64,000 nt of DNA from an uncultured Desulfovibrio sp. (GCF_910584445.1 NZ_CAJUBO010000002.1:83296-147295), one strand, 5' to 3'; shown: positions 26,101 to 34,830, numbered from the stretch's first letter. The notes: a model not told the origin generated them from the sequence alone. Numbers and translations are program-made.

Positions 26101-27042
26101 TTAGGGAGCGCTGCGCGGATGGAAGCGGCGGTGGATGCCGCGCAGCCGCTCCGCCTGCACATGGGTGTAGATCTCCGTTGCGCTGATGTCCGCATGACCA
26201 AGCAGGGTCTGGACGGCGCGCAGATCGGCTCCGCCCTCCAGCAGGTGGGTGGCGAAGGAATGCCGAAACGTGTGGGGGGAAATGGACCGGCGGATGCCCG
26301 CCTCCAGCGCAAGTGCTTTGATGCGTTTCCAGAGGAACTGCCGGCTCAGGGGCTGCCCGGAACGGTTGACGAAAAGATGGTTCCCCGCGGGCTGGAAGAG
26401 GGGACGCCAGTTCCGCAGATAGTCACCCAGCAGACGCACGGCGAGATCGTGCAGGGGCACGAGGCGTTCCTTGCCCCCCTTGCCGAAAACCCTGACCAGG
26501 CCGCTCTGAAGGTCAAGATCCGCCACCGTGAGGTCGCAGAGTTCCGAAACGCGCAGGCCCGCCGCGTACAGAAGTTCGAGCATGCAGCGTTCGCGCCGGC
26601 CATTTCTGGTATCCATGTCCGGCAACGCGAGCAGGCGCTCCATCTCCTCCCGGCTCAACACTTCGGGCAAATGCGGGGGCAGTCGCGGATTCTCCACCAA
26701 GGCGGCGGGGTTCGCCGCCAGCACGCCCTCTTCCATTCCGTAGGCAAAAAAGGCGCGCAACGAGGAAAGACGGCGCGCCAGGGTGCGGCCTGTATTGCGA
26801 CGCCCCCGCATCCATGCCAGATAGAGAAGGAGGTCCCTGCCGGAAGGGAAGCATGCCCCGGCATCGTCACCGGTCTCTTCTGCCGCTTCCGCCGCAAACA
26901 GGAAGAAATTCTCCACATCCCGCCCGTAGGCTTCCACCGTGCGCGGGGAGAGTCCCCGTTGCGCCAGCAGGTGGTCAAGCCATTGGGGAAGCAGGGCGGC
27001 AAGCCGGGAACAGCGCCCGGCGGAAGAAGGATCGGCAGCCAT
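26101..27042 (-). CDS. xerD: Tyrosine recombinase XerD-type
   Basis: A 313-residue tyrosine recombinase of the Xer class, which resolves chromosome dimers at dif. The SAM-like DNA-binding N-domain is followed by the catalytic domain with Arg in GLRVSELC, Lys in GKGGKER, HTFRHSFATHLL, LLGHADISATEIYTHV (Tyr nucleophile). Length and absence of extra domains fit a housekeeping XerC/D rather than a phage integrase, and it sits among core genes. About 40 N-terminal residues are longer than usual. FtsK, the partner motor, is encoded at 3302-5701. No dif site was recognised in the window. Confidence 0.9.
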   Translation of the reverse strand: MAADPSSAGRCSRLAALLPQWLDHLLAQRGLSPRTVEAYGRDVENFFLFAAEAAEETGDDAGACFPSGRDLLLYLAWMRGRRNTGRTLARRLSSLRAFFAYGMEEGVLAANPAALVENPRLPPHLPEVLSREEMERLLALPDMDTRNGRRERCMLELLYAAGLRVSELCDLTVADLDLQSGLVRVFGKGGKERLVPLHDLAVRLLGDYLRNWRPLFQPAGNHLFVNRSGQPLSRQFLWKRIKALALEAGIRRSISPHTFRHSFATHLLEGGADLRAVQTLLGHADISATEIYTHVQAERLRGIHRRFHPRSAP

Positions 27043-27110
27043 GGGGCATGCTAGCCCTGATGCCGCCCATGGGCAAGAGGAGCCACCCGCGGCATGTCGC
27101 GCGCCCCCCC

Positions 27111-27139
27111 TTGGCGAACTGGCGGCCGCCGTCTATACT
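27111..27139 (+). promoter_or_regulatory. Sigma-70-type promoter for folK
   Basis: TTGGCG (27111-27116), 17 bases, TATACT (27134-27139); predicted start about 30 nt before the folK ATG. Confidence 0.6.
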
Positions 27140-27175
27140 GGGCCGGAGCGGATCCGCCACGGGGAAAAGAACGAC

Positions 27176-27682
27176 ATGACAACGCAAACGACTGCCGCGT
27201 ATGTGAGCCTTGGCTCCAACTGCGCCGCCGCCGCGCGCATGCTGGAGGAAGCGGCGCAACGGCTGGCGGAGCTTCCGGGGGTGGAGGTCACGGCGGCTTC
27301 TCCCGTCTATAGCACGGAACCCCAGGAGTACGCCGACCAGCCGTGGTTCCTCAACCAGGTCCTGGCGCTTGAGGTGGCGCCTTGCTGGGACCCGCGTACG
27401 CTGGTGGCCGCCCTGCTGGAGCTGGAGGCGGCCATGGGCCGCATCCGGGACCCGGCGCTCCGGTTCGGGCCGCGCGTCATTGATCTGGACCTTCTCCTTT
27501 TCGGCTCGGAGCGCTGCGAGGAGGAAGATTGCCGCGTGCCGCACCCGCGTCTTCTGCGGCGCGCCTTCGTTCTGGTGCCGCTGCTCGATCTGGACCCGGA
27601 CCTGCGCGTCGATGGGGTGGCGCTTGCCGAAGCGCTCCGGCGCCTGCCGTACCGGCTCCGCGGGAACAAAATTTTCCAATGA
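27176..27682 (+). CDS. folK: 6-hydroxymethyl-7,8-dihydropterin pyrophosphokinase
   Basis: A 168-residue HPPK that transfers pyrophosphate from ATP to 6-hydroxymethyl-dihydropterin in folate synthesis. Motifs: VSLGSN at the N-terminus, SPVYSTEP, WFLNQV and the signature FGPRVIDLDLLLF, then VPHPRLLRRAFVL. The ATG at 27176 is the first that fits both the family length and the promoter at 27111-27139; only a weak purine box (GGGGAAAAG) precedes it. FolP, the next enzyme, is encoded at 31595-32482. It is divergent from xerD and followed by the repeat element. Confidence 0.93.
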   Translation: MTTQTTAAYVSLGSNCAAAARMLEEAAQRLAELPGVEVTAASPVYSTEPQEYADQPWFLNQVLALEVAPCWDPRTLVAALLELEAAMGRIRDPALRFGPRVIDLDLLLFGSERCEEEDCRVPHPRLLRRAFVLVPLLDLDPDLRVDGVALAEALRRLPYRLRGNKIFQ

Positions 27683-27700
27683 CGCGCAGGCCGGCGTGTG

Positions 27701-27883
27701 TTAAGGAAACGCTGATTAAAGCGCTTCCTGCGGTCTTGCTCCGCAAGACCGCCCGCAAGTCGTGAATAGGAAAAATTTACTTTTTCCGTTAAATGAACGA
27801 CTTGGCGTGCCTTTCCCAAAGAGGCTTTTGCCTCTTTGGGCATGGAGCTGATTTATTCGCAGAATAAATCAGCGGTTCCTTAA
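27701..27883. mobile_element. 183-bp MITE-like structured element with terminal inverted repeats
   Basis: The ends are TTAAGGAAACGCTGATT (27701-27717) and its reverse complement with one mismatch (27867-27883). Inside are four hairpins: a 10-bp stem 27730-27752 (loop TCC); CAAGTCGT/ACGACTTG (27756-27763/27797-27804) enclosing GGAAAAA/TTTTTCC (27769-27787); an 11-bp stem 27815-27840 (loop TTTT); and a 12-bp stem 27847-27873 (loop GCA). No reading frame is present. Length, terminal repeats and TTAA ends suggest a non-autonomous mobile element, but a structured RNA is also possible. Confidence 0.55.
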
Positions 27884-27990
27884 GGAAACGCTGATTAAAG
27901 CGTTTCCCGCGGTCGTGCGGAGCAGGGCCGTCCGCATGTCGTGAAGGGGGAAAATGCACTTTTCCCGTTCAAGGAACTCTGTGTGTCCGC
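27880..27990. repeat. Decayed second copy of the structured element
   Basis: This begins with the TTAA that ends the first copy and repeats its first 23 bases exactly, then stays alignable for about 100 bp (GCGGTC, GTCGTGAA, and the A/T hairpin as GGGAAAA/TTTTCCC at 27948-27966). The right end and its inverted repeat are lost. Base changes in the A/T hairpin are on both arms, keeping the pairing. Confidence 0.55.
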
Positions 27991-28047
27991 GGCGGCGCCA
28001 CATGCCGCGGCGCAGGCGCGATCACTGATCCCTCAAGGAGCATGACG

Positions 28048-28347
28048 ATGTGGAAATGGTTGATACTGGCCGCGGCCGCATATGCCCTGTACCGGCTTTT
28101 TGCCAATGACCTGCTGAAAAAGAAAAAGGCCGGGGAAGCCGAGGATGCTGCCGACCTTGAACGCAAGGTGGCTGCCGGCGAGATGGTCAGGGACCCGGAA
28201 TGCGGGACATATGTCGCCGTGGACAGCGCCATTTCGGTGCGCGACGGGGAAACGGTCCACTATTTTTGCAGCTATGAATGCCGCGAAAAGTTCCTGCAGC
28301 GTCTGGAAGCCGGCGGCCGGGTCCTCCCCCCGCGCAATGAGGAGTGA
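28048..28347 (+). CDS. Small membrane protein with YHS/TRASH-like metal-binding domain
   Basis: A 99-residue protein with one N-terminal membrane helix (WLILAAAAYALYRLF), a Lys-rich cytoplasmic stretch, and a Cys-containing domain: DPECGTYVAVDSAI followed by HYFCSYECREKFL. This layout resembles PP0621-type proteins and YHS/TRASH domains, which bind metal through Cys residues. The ATG at 28048 is seven bases from AAGGAG; the ATG at 28042 is too close to it. The role is unknown. It lies just after the repeat element and converges on glmM. Confidence 0.72.
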   Translation: MWKWLILAAAAYALYRLFANDLLKKKKAGEAEDAADLERKVAAGEMVRDPECGTYVAVDSAISVRDGETVHYFCSYECREKFLQRLEAGGRVLPPRNEE

Positions 28348-28388
28348 CGCCCCGCCCCGCTGCCTCCATGGCCGTCGGGGCAGGGGCG
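28348..28388. terminator. GC-rich hairpin between the YHS-like gene and glmM
   Basis: CGCCCCGCCCCG (28348-28359) pairs with CGGGGCAGGGGCG (28376-28388) with a small bulge, between convergent genes. No T run follows directly. Confidence 0.35.
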
Positions 28389-28485
28389 TGCCCGGCATGC
28401 CGCCGGAGGCGGGCTGTCGTTTTCCCGGGGATGCCTGAAGACCGCGTCGCGCCGCCCGCGTGAGAGGGGGCTGGTCCTGCGCCGG

Positions 28486-29838
28486 TCAGCGCAATTCCCG
28501 CTGCACGACCTCCGCCAGATCATGGGCGTACTGGCGCACCTTGTCGGCGTTTTCGCCCTCCACCATGACCCGGCAGAGGGATTCTGTCCCCGAATAGCGC
28601 AGGAGCACGCGCCCCCGACCGTCCAGTTCCGCTTCCAGCTTTGCCACGGCTTCCCCGATGGCGGGGCGCTCCTCAAAGGGCAGGCGCTTTTCCACATGCA
28701 CATTGACAAGGCATTGCGGAAAGGGCGTGAGCAGCCCGGCAAGTTCTGAAAGGGGCTTTTCCTTTTCCCGCATGATGCGCAGGATCTGGAGCGCGGCCAG
28801 CAGGCCGTCGCCCGTGGTGCTGTAGTGGCGGAAGATGAGATGCCCCGACTGTTCGCCGCCAAGCATGGCGCCTTCACGGCGCATGGCCTCCACCACATAG
28901 CGGTCGCCCACAGGCGCGCGCAGGAGGGTGCCCCCGTGCTCGCGCATGAAGATCTCCAGGGCGAGGTTGCTCATCACCGTGGCAACCAGAAGATTGTTCG
29001 GCAGTTCGCCGCGCGCCATCATGGACTGCGCGCAGAGGGCCATGAGCTGGTCACCGTCAAGGATGTTGCCCTGTTCGTCCACCACGATGAGCCGGTCGGC
29101 ATCGCCATCGAGGGCCAGCCCCACATCGGCGCGCAGTTCGCGGACCTTGGCGGCCACCACCTCGGGATACAGGGAACCGCAGTGGTCGTTGATATTGGTG
29201 CCGTTGGGGGAGGTGCCGATGCGGAAGACCTCCGCCCCCAGTTCCTCAAGCGCGAGCGGAGCGACCTTGTAGCTTGCGCCATTGGCGCAGTCCACCACGA
29301 TGCGCAGCCCGGCAAGTGTCAGATGGGGAGGGAAGCAGCTCTTGGTATAGACGATATAGCGGCCGCCCGCATCTTCGATCTTGGTGGCGCGCCCGATGCT
29401 GCGGGCATCGGGATAGGGCCAGGCCATATCCTGGTCAAGCACCATGGCCGCGATCTCGTTTTCCGTCAGGTCGGGCAGCTTGTAGCCGTCAGCATCGAAA
29501 AACTTGATGCCGTTGTCGGAAAACGGGTTGTGCGAAGCGGAAATGACCACGCCAAGGTCGGCGCGCATGTTGCGCGTGAGGAAGGAAATGGCGGGAGTGG
29601 GGAGCGGACCCGTCATGATGACGTGCATCCCCGAAGCGCACAGGCCGGCCGTGAGCGCGGACTCGAACATATAGCCGGAAAGACGCGTATCCTTGCCGAT
29701 GACCACCCGATGCCGGTGCGGCCCGCGCCGAAAGCGCACACCGGCTGCAAGGCCCAGGCGCAGGGCCACATCCACGGTCATGGGCGCGACATTGACCGTG
29801 CCGCGCAGACCGTCCGTTCCAAAAAGTCGTTGAGCCAT
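28486..29838 (-). CDS. glmM: Phosphoglucosamine mutase
   Basis: A 450-residue enzyme that interconverts glucosamine 6-phosphate and glucosamine 1-phosphate on the way to UDP-GlcNAc for peptidoglycan and lipid A. The phosphorylated serine is Ser102 in ISASHNP, the metal loop is DGDADR, and the C-terminal phosphate-binding loop is RYSGTES. GGAGG precedes the ATG at 29838. It is the last gene of ftsH-folP-cdaA-cdaR-glmM, 23 bp after cdaR. The cdaA-cdaR-glmM arrangement is conserved in many bacteria, where GlmM can bind and inhibit CdaA. Confidence 0.96.
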   Translation of the reverse strand: MAQRLFGTDGLRGTVNVAPMTVDVALRLGLAAGVRFRRGPHRHRVVIGKDTRLSGYMFESALTAGLCASGMHVIMTGPLPTPAISFLTRNMRADLGVVISASHNPFSDNGIKFFDADGYKLPDLTENEIAAMVLDQDMAWPYPDARSIGRATKIEDAGGRYIVYTKSCFPPHLTLAGLRIVVDCANGASYKVAPLALEELGAEVFRIGTSPNGTNINDHCGSLYPEVVAAKVRELRADVGLALDGDADRLIVVDEQGNILDGDQLMALCAQSMMARGELPNNLLVATVMSNLALEIFMREHGGTLLRAPVGDRYVVEAMRREGAMLGGEQSGHLIFRHYSTTGDGLLAALQILRIMREKEKPLSELAGLLTPFPQCLVNVHVEKRLPFEERPAIGEAVAKLEAELDGRGRVLLRYSGTESLCRVMVEGENADKVRQYAHDLAEVVQRELR

Positions 29839-29861
29839 CTGCCGCCTCCGCGCTCCGGATG

Positions 29862-30821
29862 CTATTTTCTGGTACGCGTCACCGTAACTTCATCGGTGAC
29901 GGGATTCAAGAGCGTCATTCCCTCGGGCAGACGGAAACGGGGCCTGACCTTTTTGCTCTCGCCCATTTCCATGGCGGACGGAAGGACGCTCACTTCAAGC
30001 TGGCGAAGGTAACTGGCGCTCTTGGCAAGCGCCTCGGGCACTTCCACAAGGACCGTGAGATCGGGCGGCGTCACCGAATAGTGATGCTGCGCATCACTTT
30101 CCACGGAGATGTGACAACGCCGCGAAACAACGGTGCGCCCGCTTGTGATGGTGTACCGCACGCGCACCGAAGGCGGTGACGCGGTCACAAGGCTCGGCGT
30201 ATCCAGGATGGTGTTTTGCTGCACCGTCGTGCCGGCTGCCTTGGGATCAAGCATGATGGTCAGCGGCACATTGGAAATGCCGCTGACGACGGATTCCGGA
30301 CCCCGCAGGATGACCGTCGCCGGGGAGACGCTCACATTCTCCACCGTCAGCGCGCCGCCGCGCAGGGGCGAATCCACGATGGTGCGTACGGGAACGCTGC
30401 GCTCCAGCAGCGTATCCGCCTTGACCACGATGCGCGGCGGCTGGATATCCACGACCTCAAAGGCGCGGAACGCGGGGCCAAGCTCGTCGCCCGCAAGCGG
30501 GACGATGGTGACGCCCTTCTTGATGTCCGAGAGGTCGACGGCCTCGTTGAGGCGCTGGCGGGGGATGGAACGCAGCAATGTTTCCGGCCCGCGCAGGCGC
30601 ACCGTGATCTTGCTCACAAGCCCGTCAGTGACCACCAGGTTCGGCGGAATGCCGTAGTAGTCGATATTGACTTCCACCTGTGCCTCAAGACGGTCGCGCA
30701 CGCTCACCACATACCACATGGCCGAGGCGAGAAGCACCGCGAGAAACATGGAGAGCGCATGCGGAGCGCGACCGAGGCGCCCGTTTTGGGCTGTGGCGTT
30801 CCGTTGGTCAGAGAATTTCAT
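29862..30821 (-). CDS. cdaR: CdaA regulatory protein CdaR (YbbR-domain protein)
   Basis: A 319-residue protein anchored by one N-terminal membrane helix (ALSMFLAVLLASAMWYVVS) and carrying several YbbR repeats outside the membrane (for example VKITVRLRGPE-like, VENVSVSPATVILRGPESVV). CdaR partners bind CdaA and tune c-di-AMP synthesis. The ATG at 30821 lies inside the end of cdaA, 14 bases before its final base, so the two are translationally coupled; an AGGTG box lies in cdaA. It is followed by glmM. Confidence 0.88.
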   Translation of the reverse strand: MKFSDQRNATAQNGRLGRAPHALSMFLAVLLASAMWYVVSVRDRLEAQVEVNIDYYGIPPNLVVTDGLVSKITVRLRGPETLLRSIPRQRLNEAVDLSDIKKGVTIVPLAGDELGPAFRAFEVVDIQPPRIVVKADTLLERSVPVRTIVDSPLRGGALTVENVSVSPATVILRGPESVVSGISNVPLTIMLDPKAAGTTVQQNTILDTPSLVTASPPSVRVRYTITSGRTVVSRRCHISVESDAQHHYSVTPPDLTVLVEVPEALAKSASYLRQLEVSVLPSAMEMGESKKVRPRFRLPEGMTLLNPVTDEVTVTRTRK

Positions 30822-31545
30822 TGAGCACCTGCCGCAGGCGTGTGGCGTCCAGCGAACGGACAAGTTCACCCTTCATAGCCACGGAAATTTCCCCGCGCTC
30901 CTCGGAGACGGCAATGGCAACGGCATCGCTTTCGTTGGTGATGCCGAGAGCCGCGCGGTGGCGGGTGCCGAAATTCTGCCCCTTGGCGACGGCCAGGGGG
31001 AGAATGCAGCCGGCGGCCATGATCCTGCCTTTGCTGATGACGACGGCGCCGTCATGGAGCGGCGCCTTGGGATAAAAAATGTTCATGAGCAACTGGCGGG
31101 AAAGCAGGGCATCGAGACGCACGCCTTCGCGCTTGATCATGTCTCCGAGGCGCATGCTGCGCTCAATGACAATGAGCGCGCCGACACGCAGGCGCGCCAT
31201 CTCCATGCAGGCCTGCACCACTTCATCCACGCCGCTCTGCAGGAGTTCACGCCGGCGGAATATGCGGTGCGCGCCCATTTCGCCCAGGGCCTGGCGGATA
31301 TCGGACTGGAAGATGACGACGATGAGGATGAAGAGCGAGCCGAAAATATATTGCAGGAGCCACGAAAGCGTATAAAGCCCCAGCGCGCGGGCAACAAAAT
31401 AGAGCACCGTGAGCAGCCCCAGCCCCGTGAGAACGGCCAGGGCGCGCGACCCCCGCAACAACTGGATGACCTGGTACAGCAGGACGCTGACCAGGGCTAT
31501 GTCCAGCGCGTCACGCCAGTCGAAAATGAAGTGCTCGAAGACCAT
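30808..31545 (-). CDS. cdaA: Diadenylate cyclase CdaA
   Basis: A 245-residue membrane enzyme that makes cyclic di-AMP from two ATP. Three N-terminal membrane helices (about residues 10-80) precede the DAC domain, with both catalytic signatures intact: PLHDGAVVI and GTRHRAALGI. Cyclic di-AMP commonly controls osmolyte and potassium uptake and cell-wall balance. It lies 49 bp after folP and overlaps cdaR, in the ftsH-folP-cdaA-cdaR-glmM operon. No phosphodiesterase dedicated to c-di-AMP is certain in the window, although a DHH module is present in the fusion at 23401-26082. Confidence 0.94.
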   Translation of the reverse strand: MVFEHFIFDWRDALDIALVSVLLYQVIQLLRGSRALAVLTGLGLLTVLYFVARALGLYTLSWLLQYIFGSLFILIVVIFQSDIRQALGEMGAHRIFRRRELLQSGVDEVVQACMEMARLRVGALIVIERSMRLGDMIKREGVRLDALLSRQLLMNIFYPKAPLHDGAVVISKGRIMAAGCILPLAVAKGQNFGTRHRAALGITNESDAVAIAVSEERGEISVAMKGELVRSLDATRLRQVLNEIL

Positions 31546-31594
31546 GCGGTTTTCCTTTACGCTTCGGCATCAGGCCGCTTTCGGGCAGAGCTGC

Positions 31595-32482
31595 TCAGGC
31601 GCCGGCAAGGGCGGCGGCAAGGCGCAATGCGCCCCTGACGGCGGCCACATCATGGACGCGGTGCCAGCAGACGCCCCGTTCCCACAGAAGCGCCGATGCC
31701 GTTTGCGTGGCCGCCCCGCGTTCGCCGACGGGCAGCCCCAGAAGATCCCCGAACAGGGACTTCATGGAAAGCCCCACCAGCAACGGCCGCCCGAACGCCA
31801 GAAATTCGTCCGCATGAGCGAGCAACGCCAGGTTGTGCGCCATGGTTTTGCCAAACCCAATGCCCGGGTCAAGCACGATGCGGTCTTCAGGAAGGCCGGC
31901 GGCCACAAGACGGTTGAGTTCGCGCTCGAAAAAACGGCGGACCTCGCGGCAGACATCCGCGTACCGTGGCGCCGCCTGCATGTCCGGCGGCCGTCCCTGG
32001 CTGTGCATGAGGACGTAGCCGGGCTTGCGGTCCGCCAGCACATCCGTCAGTTCCGGGTCCACACCGCAGGCCGAGACATCATTGATGACAACGGCACCCA
32101 TGTCGAGCGCCGCGGCGGCAGTGGCCGCATGCACGGTATCCACGGAGACGGGGATGCCCGGCATGCGTTCCCGCACGGCCCGCAACACCGGGGCCAGCCG
32201 CGCAAGCTCCTCCCCGGGCGCCAGCGGACGCGCGCCTGGGCGGCTCGACTCCGCCCCGATGTCCAGCATGTCCGCTCCGGCATCATGGAGGGCCTGCGCC
32301 TGCCCGAGCGCCGCCTCGCCCGTGGCGTGCCGCCCCCCGTCATAAAAGGAGTCCGGCGTGAGATTGAGGATGCCCATGACGCCAAACGGCGCGGCGAGCC
32401 GCACGGCATCGCCGCCCGCCACGGTCCAGGGCGGCATGGTACCGCCGCAGGAGGCGATCGGCGCAGGAAGCACCATGTCCAT
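31595..32482 (-). CDS. folP: Dihydropteroate synthase
   Basis: A 295-residue TIM-barrel enzyme that joins 6-hydroxymethyl-dihydropterin diphosphate to p-aminobenzoate. Signatures: MGILNLTPDSFYDGG, GAESSRPGA, VSVDTVHAATA and DPGIGFGKT. The ATG at 32482 has GGAG six bases upstream; an ATG at 32497 lacks a ribosome-binding site. It lies 46 bp after ftsH, a common ftsH-folP pairing, and is followed by cdaA. The preceding folate enzyme FolK is at 27176-27682. Confidence 0.93.
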   Translation of the reverse strand: MDMVLPAPIASCGGTMPPWTVAGGDAVRLAAPFGVMGILNLTPDSFYDGGRHATGEAALGQAQALHDAGADMLDIGAESSRPGARPLAPGEELARLAPVLRAVRERMPGIPVSVDTVHAATAAAALDMGAVVINDVSACGVDPELTDVLADRKPGYVLMHSQGRPPDMQAAPRYADVCREVRRFFERELNRLVAAGLPEDRIVLDPGIGFGKTMAHNLALLAHADEFLAFGRPLLVGLSMKSLFGDLLGLPVGERGAATQTASALLWERGVCWHRVHDVAAVRGALRLAAALAGA

Positions 32483-32528
32483 CAACGGCTCCGGCATGCG
32501 TTGCGGGTGCCGCGTTTTCGTGCCCGGA

Positions 32529-34544
32529 TCATTCCCTGGGGCTTCCCTTGCCGTTTTCGTCGTGGTTTGCCGAAACGTCGTCCGGCTTCGCGTCCGCGGA
32601 TGCCGGCGGCGCTCCCGCGCCGTCCTTCTCCTGGTCTCCCGCGACCGGGGAGGCCTCGTCCGACTCGAGGACAAAGTCCGTGCTGTCCGTGCTGTCCGTG
32701 CTTTTGGGCGCGCCGTCCGCAGGCTCGGAATCGGCGCTCACCTCCAAAGGGGGGAGGGGCTTTCCGTCCATGAGCAGGTCCAGGTCGTCGCCGGTGATGG
32801 TTTCGCGCTCCAGCAAGGCCCTGGCGATGCGGTGCAGGGTTTCCTCATTGTCTTCAAGCAGCTTGCGGCACCGCGCATGGGCTTCTTCCACGATGCGCTT
32901 GACTTCGGCATCCACAAGACGCGCCGTGTCTTCGCTGAAGTTCTTGTTCTGCACCCATTCACGGCCGATGAAGACCTCTTCTCCTGTCTCGCCGATGGAG
33001 AGCGTGCCGATGGCCTCGCTCATGCCCCATTCGCAGACCATCTTGCGGGCCATGCGGGTGACGCGTTCGATGTCGTTGGAAGCGCCTGTGGTGATATCAT
33101 CGAGGATAAGCTCTTCCGCCACGCGCCCACCAAGGAGGACCACGAGATTGTTGCGCAGATAGGTGCGCGAATAGCCGTGCCGGTCTTCTTCCGGCAGTTG
33201 CATGGTCACGCCGAGGGCGCGGCCGCGGGGGATGATGGTGACCTTGTGGACCGGGTCGGAACCGGGCAGCAGCCGCGCGGCCAGGGCGTGGCCTCCCTCA
33301 TGATAGGCGGTGATGCGCTTTTCTTCGTCGGAAAGGATGAGACTGCGGCGTTCGCGTCCCATGAGGACCTTGTCCTTGGCGAACTCGAAGTCGCGCATGT
33401 CCAGCCGGCTCTGGTTGAGCTTGGCCGCCTGGAGCGCCGCCTCGTTGACGAGATTCTCCAGATCCGCACCGGAAAAGCCGGGCGTGCCCCGCGCAAGGAC
33501 CTCCAGATCGACCCCCGGATCGAGCGGCGTGCGTTTGGTATGCACTTCAAGGATGCGTTTGCGACCGCGCAGGTCGGGAGTGGGCACCACCACCTGGCGG
33601 TCAAAGCGACCGGGCCGGAGCAGCGCCGGGTCCAGCACGTCCGGACGGTTGGTGGCCGCAATGAGGATGACGCCCTCGTTGCTTTCGAAACCGTCCATCT
33701 CCACAAGGAGCTGGTTCAGGGTCTGTTCGCGTTCATCGTGGCCGCCGCCAAGCCCGGCGCCGCGCTGGCGGCCCACGGCGTCGATCTCATCGATGAAGAT
33801 CAGGCAGGGCGCGTTTTTCTTGCCCTGAACAAAGAGATCGCGCACGCGCGAAGCGCCCACGCCCACGAACATTTCCACAAAGTCGGAGCCGGAGATGGAA
33901 AAGAAGGGGACACCGGCCTCGCCGGCCACGGCGCGCGCGAGCAGGGTCTTGCCCGTTCCGGGAGGGCCGACGAGCAGGACGCCCTTGGGGATGCGCCCCC
34001 CAAGACGCGTGAATTTTTTGGGATTGGAGAGAAATTCCACCACCTCGGAAAGCTCTTCCTTGGCTTCGTCCACGCCGGCCACGTCGGCGAAGGTCACACG
34101 CGCGTTCTCCTGATTGAGAAGGCGCGCGCGGGAGCGTCCGAAGCTCATGGCCTTGCCGCCGCCATTCTGCATCTGGCGCATGAAGAATACCCAGACGCCA
34201 ATGAGGAGCAGCATGGGGAACCAGGAGACCAGAAGCGTCATGTACCAGGGGGATTCCTCCGGCGGCTCGGCCTTGATCTCCACCTTTTTCTCAATGAGGC
34301 GGTTGACCAGCCCCGCATCCTGCGGAGCATAGGTCTGGATGCTCTTGTTGTCCGAGGTCCTGCCGATGAGGGTCTGCCCCTGCATGGTCACGGAGAGCAC
34401 CTGCCCTTCATCGACCTTGCTGAGAAACTCGGTGAACGAGACCCGCTGCCCCCCCGCCTGGGGCTGCTGGAACATATTGAAGAGCATCACCATCGCCAGG
34501 ACGATCACCGCCCAGAGCATCAGGTTGCGGCTGAACTGGTTCAA
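32529..34544 (-). CDS. ftsH: ATP-dependent zinc metalloprotease FtsH
   Basis: A 671-residue membrane AAA+ protease that removes misassembled membrane proteins and regulators. Two membrane helices (about residues 8-25 and 105-125) flank a periplasmic domain; then come Walker A GPPGTGKT (about residue 195), Walker B LIFIDEID, and the zinc site HEGGH (about residue 415). The start is TTG at 34544, which gives the usual NQFSRNLMLW opening and has GGAGG seven bases upstream; open sequence further upstream is Arg-rich and unlike the family. The C-terminal 70 residues are Asp/Ser/Ala-rich and disordered. First gene of its operon, divergent from lysS. Confidence 0.95.
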   Translation of the reverse strand: MNQFSRNLMLWAVIVLAMVMLFNMFQQPQAGGQRVSFTEFLSKVDEGQVLSVTMQGQTLIGRTSDNKSIQTYAPQDAGLVNRLIEKKVEIKAEPPEESPWYMTLLVSWFPMLLLIGVWVFFMRQMQNGGGKAMSFGRSRARLLNQENARVTFADVAGVDEAKEELSEVVEFLSNPKKFTRLGGRIPKGVLLVGPPGTGKTLLARAVAGEAGVPFFSISGSDFVEMFVGVGASRVRDLFVQGKKNAPCLIFIDEIDAVGRQRGAGLGGGHDEREQTLNQLLVEMDGFESNEGVILIAATNRPDVLDPALLRPGRFDRQVVVPTPDLRGRKRILEVHTKRTPLDPGVDLEVLARGTPGFSGADLENLVNEAALQAAKLNQSRLDMRDFEFAKDKVLMGRERRSLILSDEEKRITAYHEGGHALAARLLPGSDPVHKVTIIPRGRALGVTMQLPEEDRHGYSRTYLRNNLVVLLGGRVAEELILDDITTGASNDIERVTRMARKMVCEWGMSEAIGTLSIGETGEEVFIGREWVQNKNFSEDTARLVDAEVKRIVEEAHARCRKLLEDNEETLHRIARALLERETITGDDLDLLMDGKPLPPLEVSADSEPADGAPKSTDSTDSTDFVLESDEASPVAGDQEKDGAGAPPASADAKPDDVSANHDENGKGSPRE

Positions 34545-34830
34545 TACTGCCTCCGTTGCGATTTGGCCGCGCCGGTCCGGGCGCGCCTTGTCCACGCGGA
34601 ATACGGCCGCGGCTCCGCGCGTCGCATGCGCGCGCGGCCGCCGGGCGCCCTTCCGGCGCAAGCCCCTTTCCATATAATATTCTTCCCGTCCTTGGCAATG
34701 GCTGCGGCGTGGGCGTCTTGACGCACTGTTTCGAATGGCATACCGTTGCCTACTTTCCGCGCGGAAGTTGCGGGACGGCATATGGGGACCGTCGGACGCG
34801 GAGAGCAGGGGAGAAGGAAGGGGGCTGTGC
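34545..34830. promoter_or_regulatory. Divergent ftsH/lysS control region
   Basis: 286 bp between the two divergent starts. On the minus strand TTGCCA followed after 16 bases by TATATG (near 34672-34699) could serve ftsH. On the plus strand TTGACG (34719-34724), 17 bases, TACCGT (34742-34747) could serve lysS, giving a leader of about 75 nt. Both are only sequence matches. Confidence 0.4.

Noticed and set aside
26101..27042. Phage or island integrase
   Set aside because: The recombinase has Xer length and context among core genes, with no attachment-site repeats or phage genes nearby.
27701..27990. CRISPR-like repeat
   Set aside because: Only two adjoining units of about 100-183 bp, no short repeat-spacer pattern and no cas genes.
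34735..34830. N-terminal extension of LysRS from ATG 34735
   Set aside because: No ribosome-binding site, composition unlike the family, and it overlaps the probable promoter.
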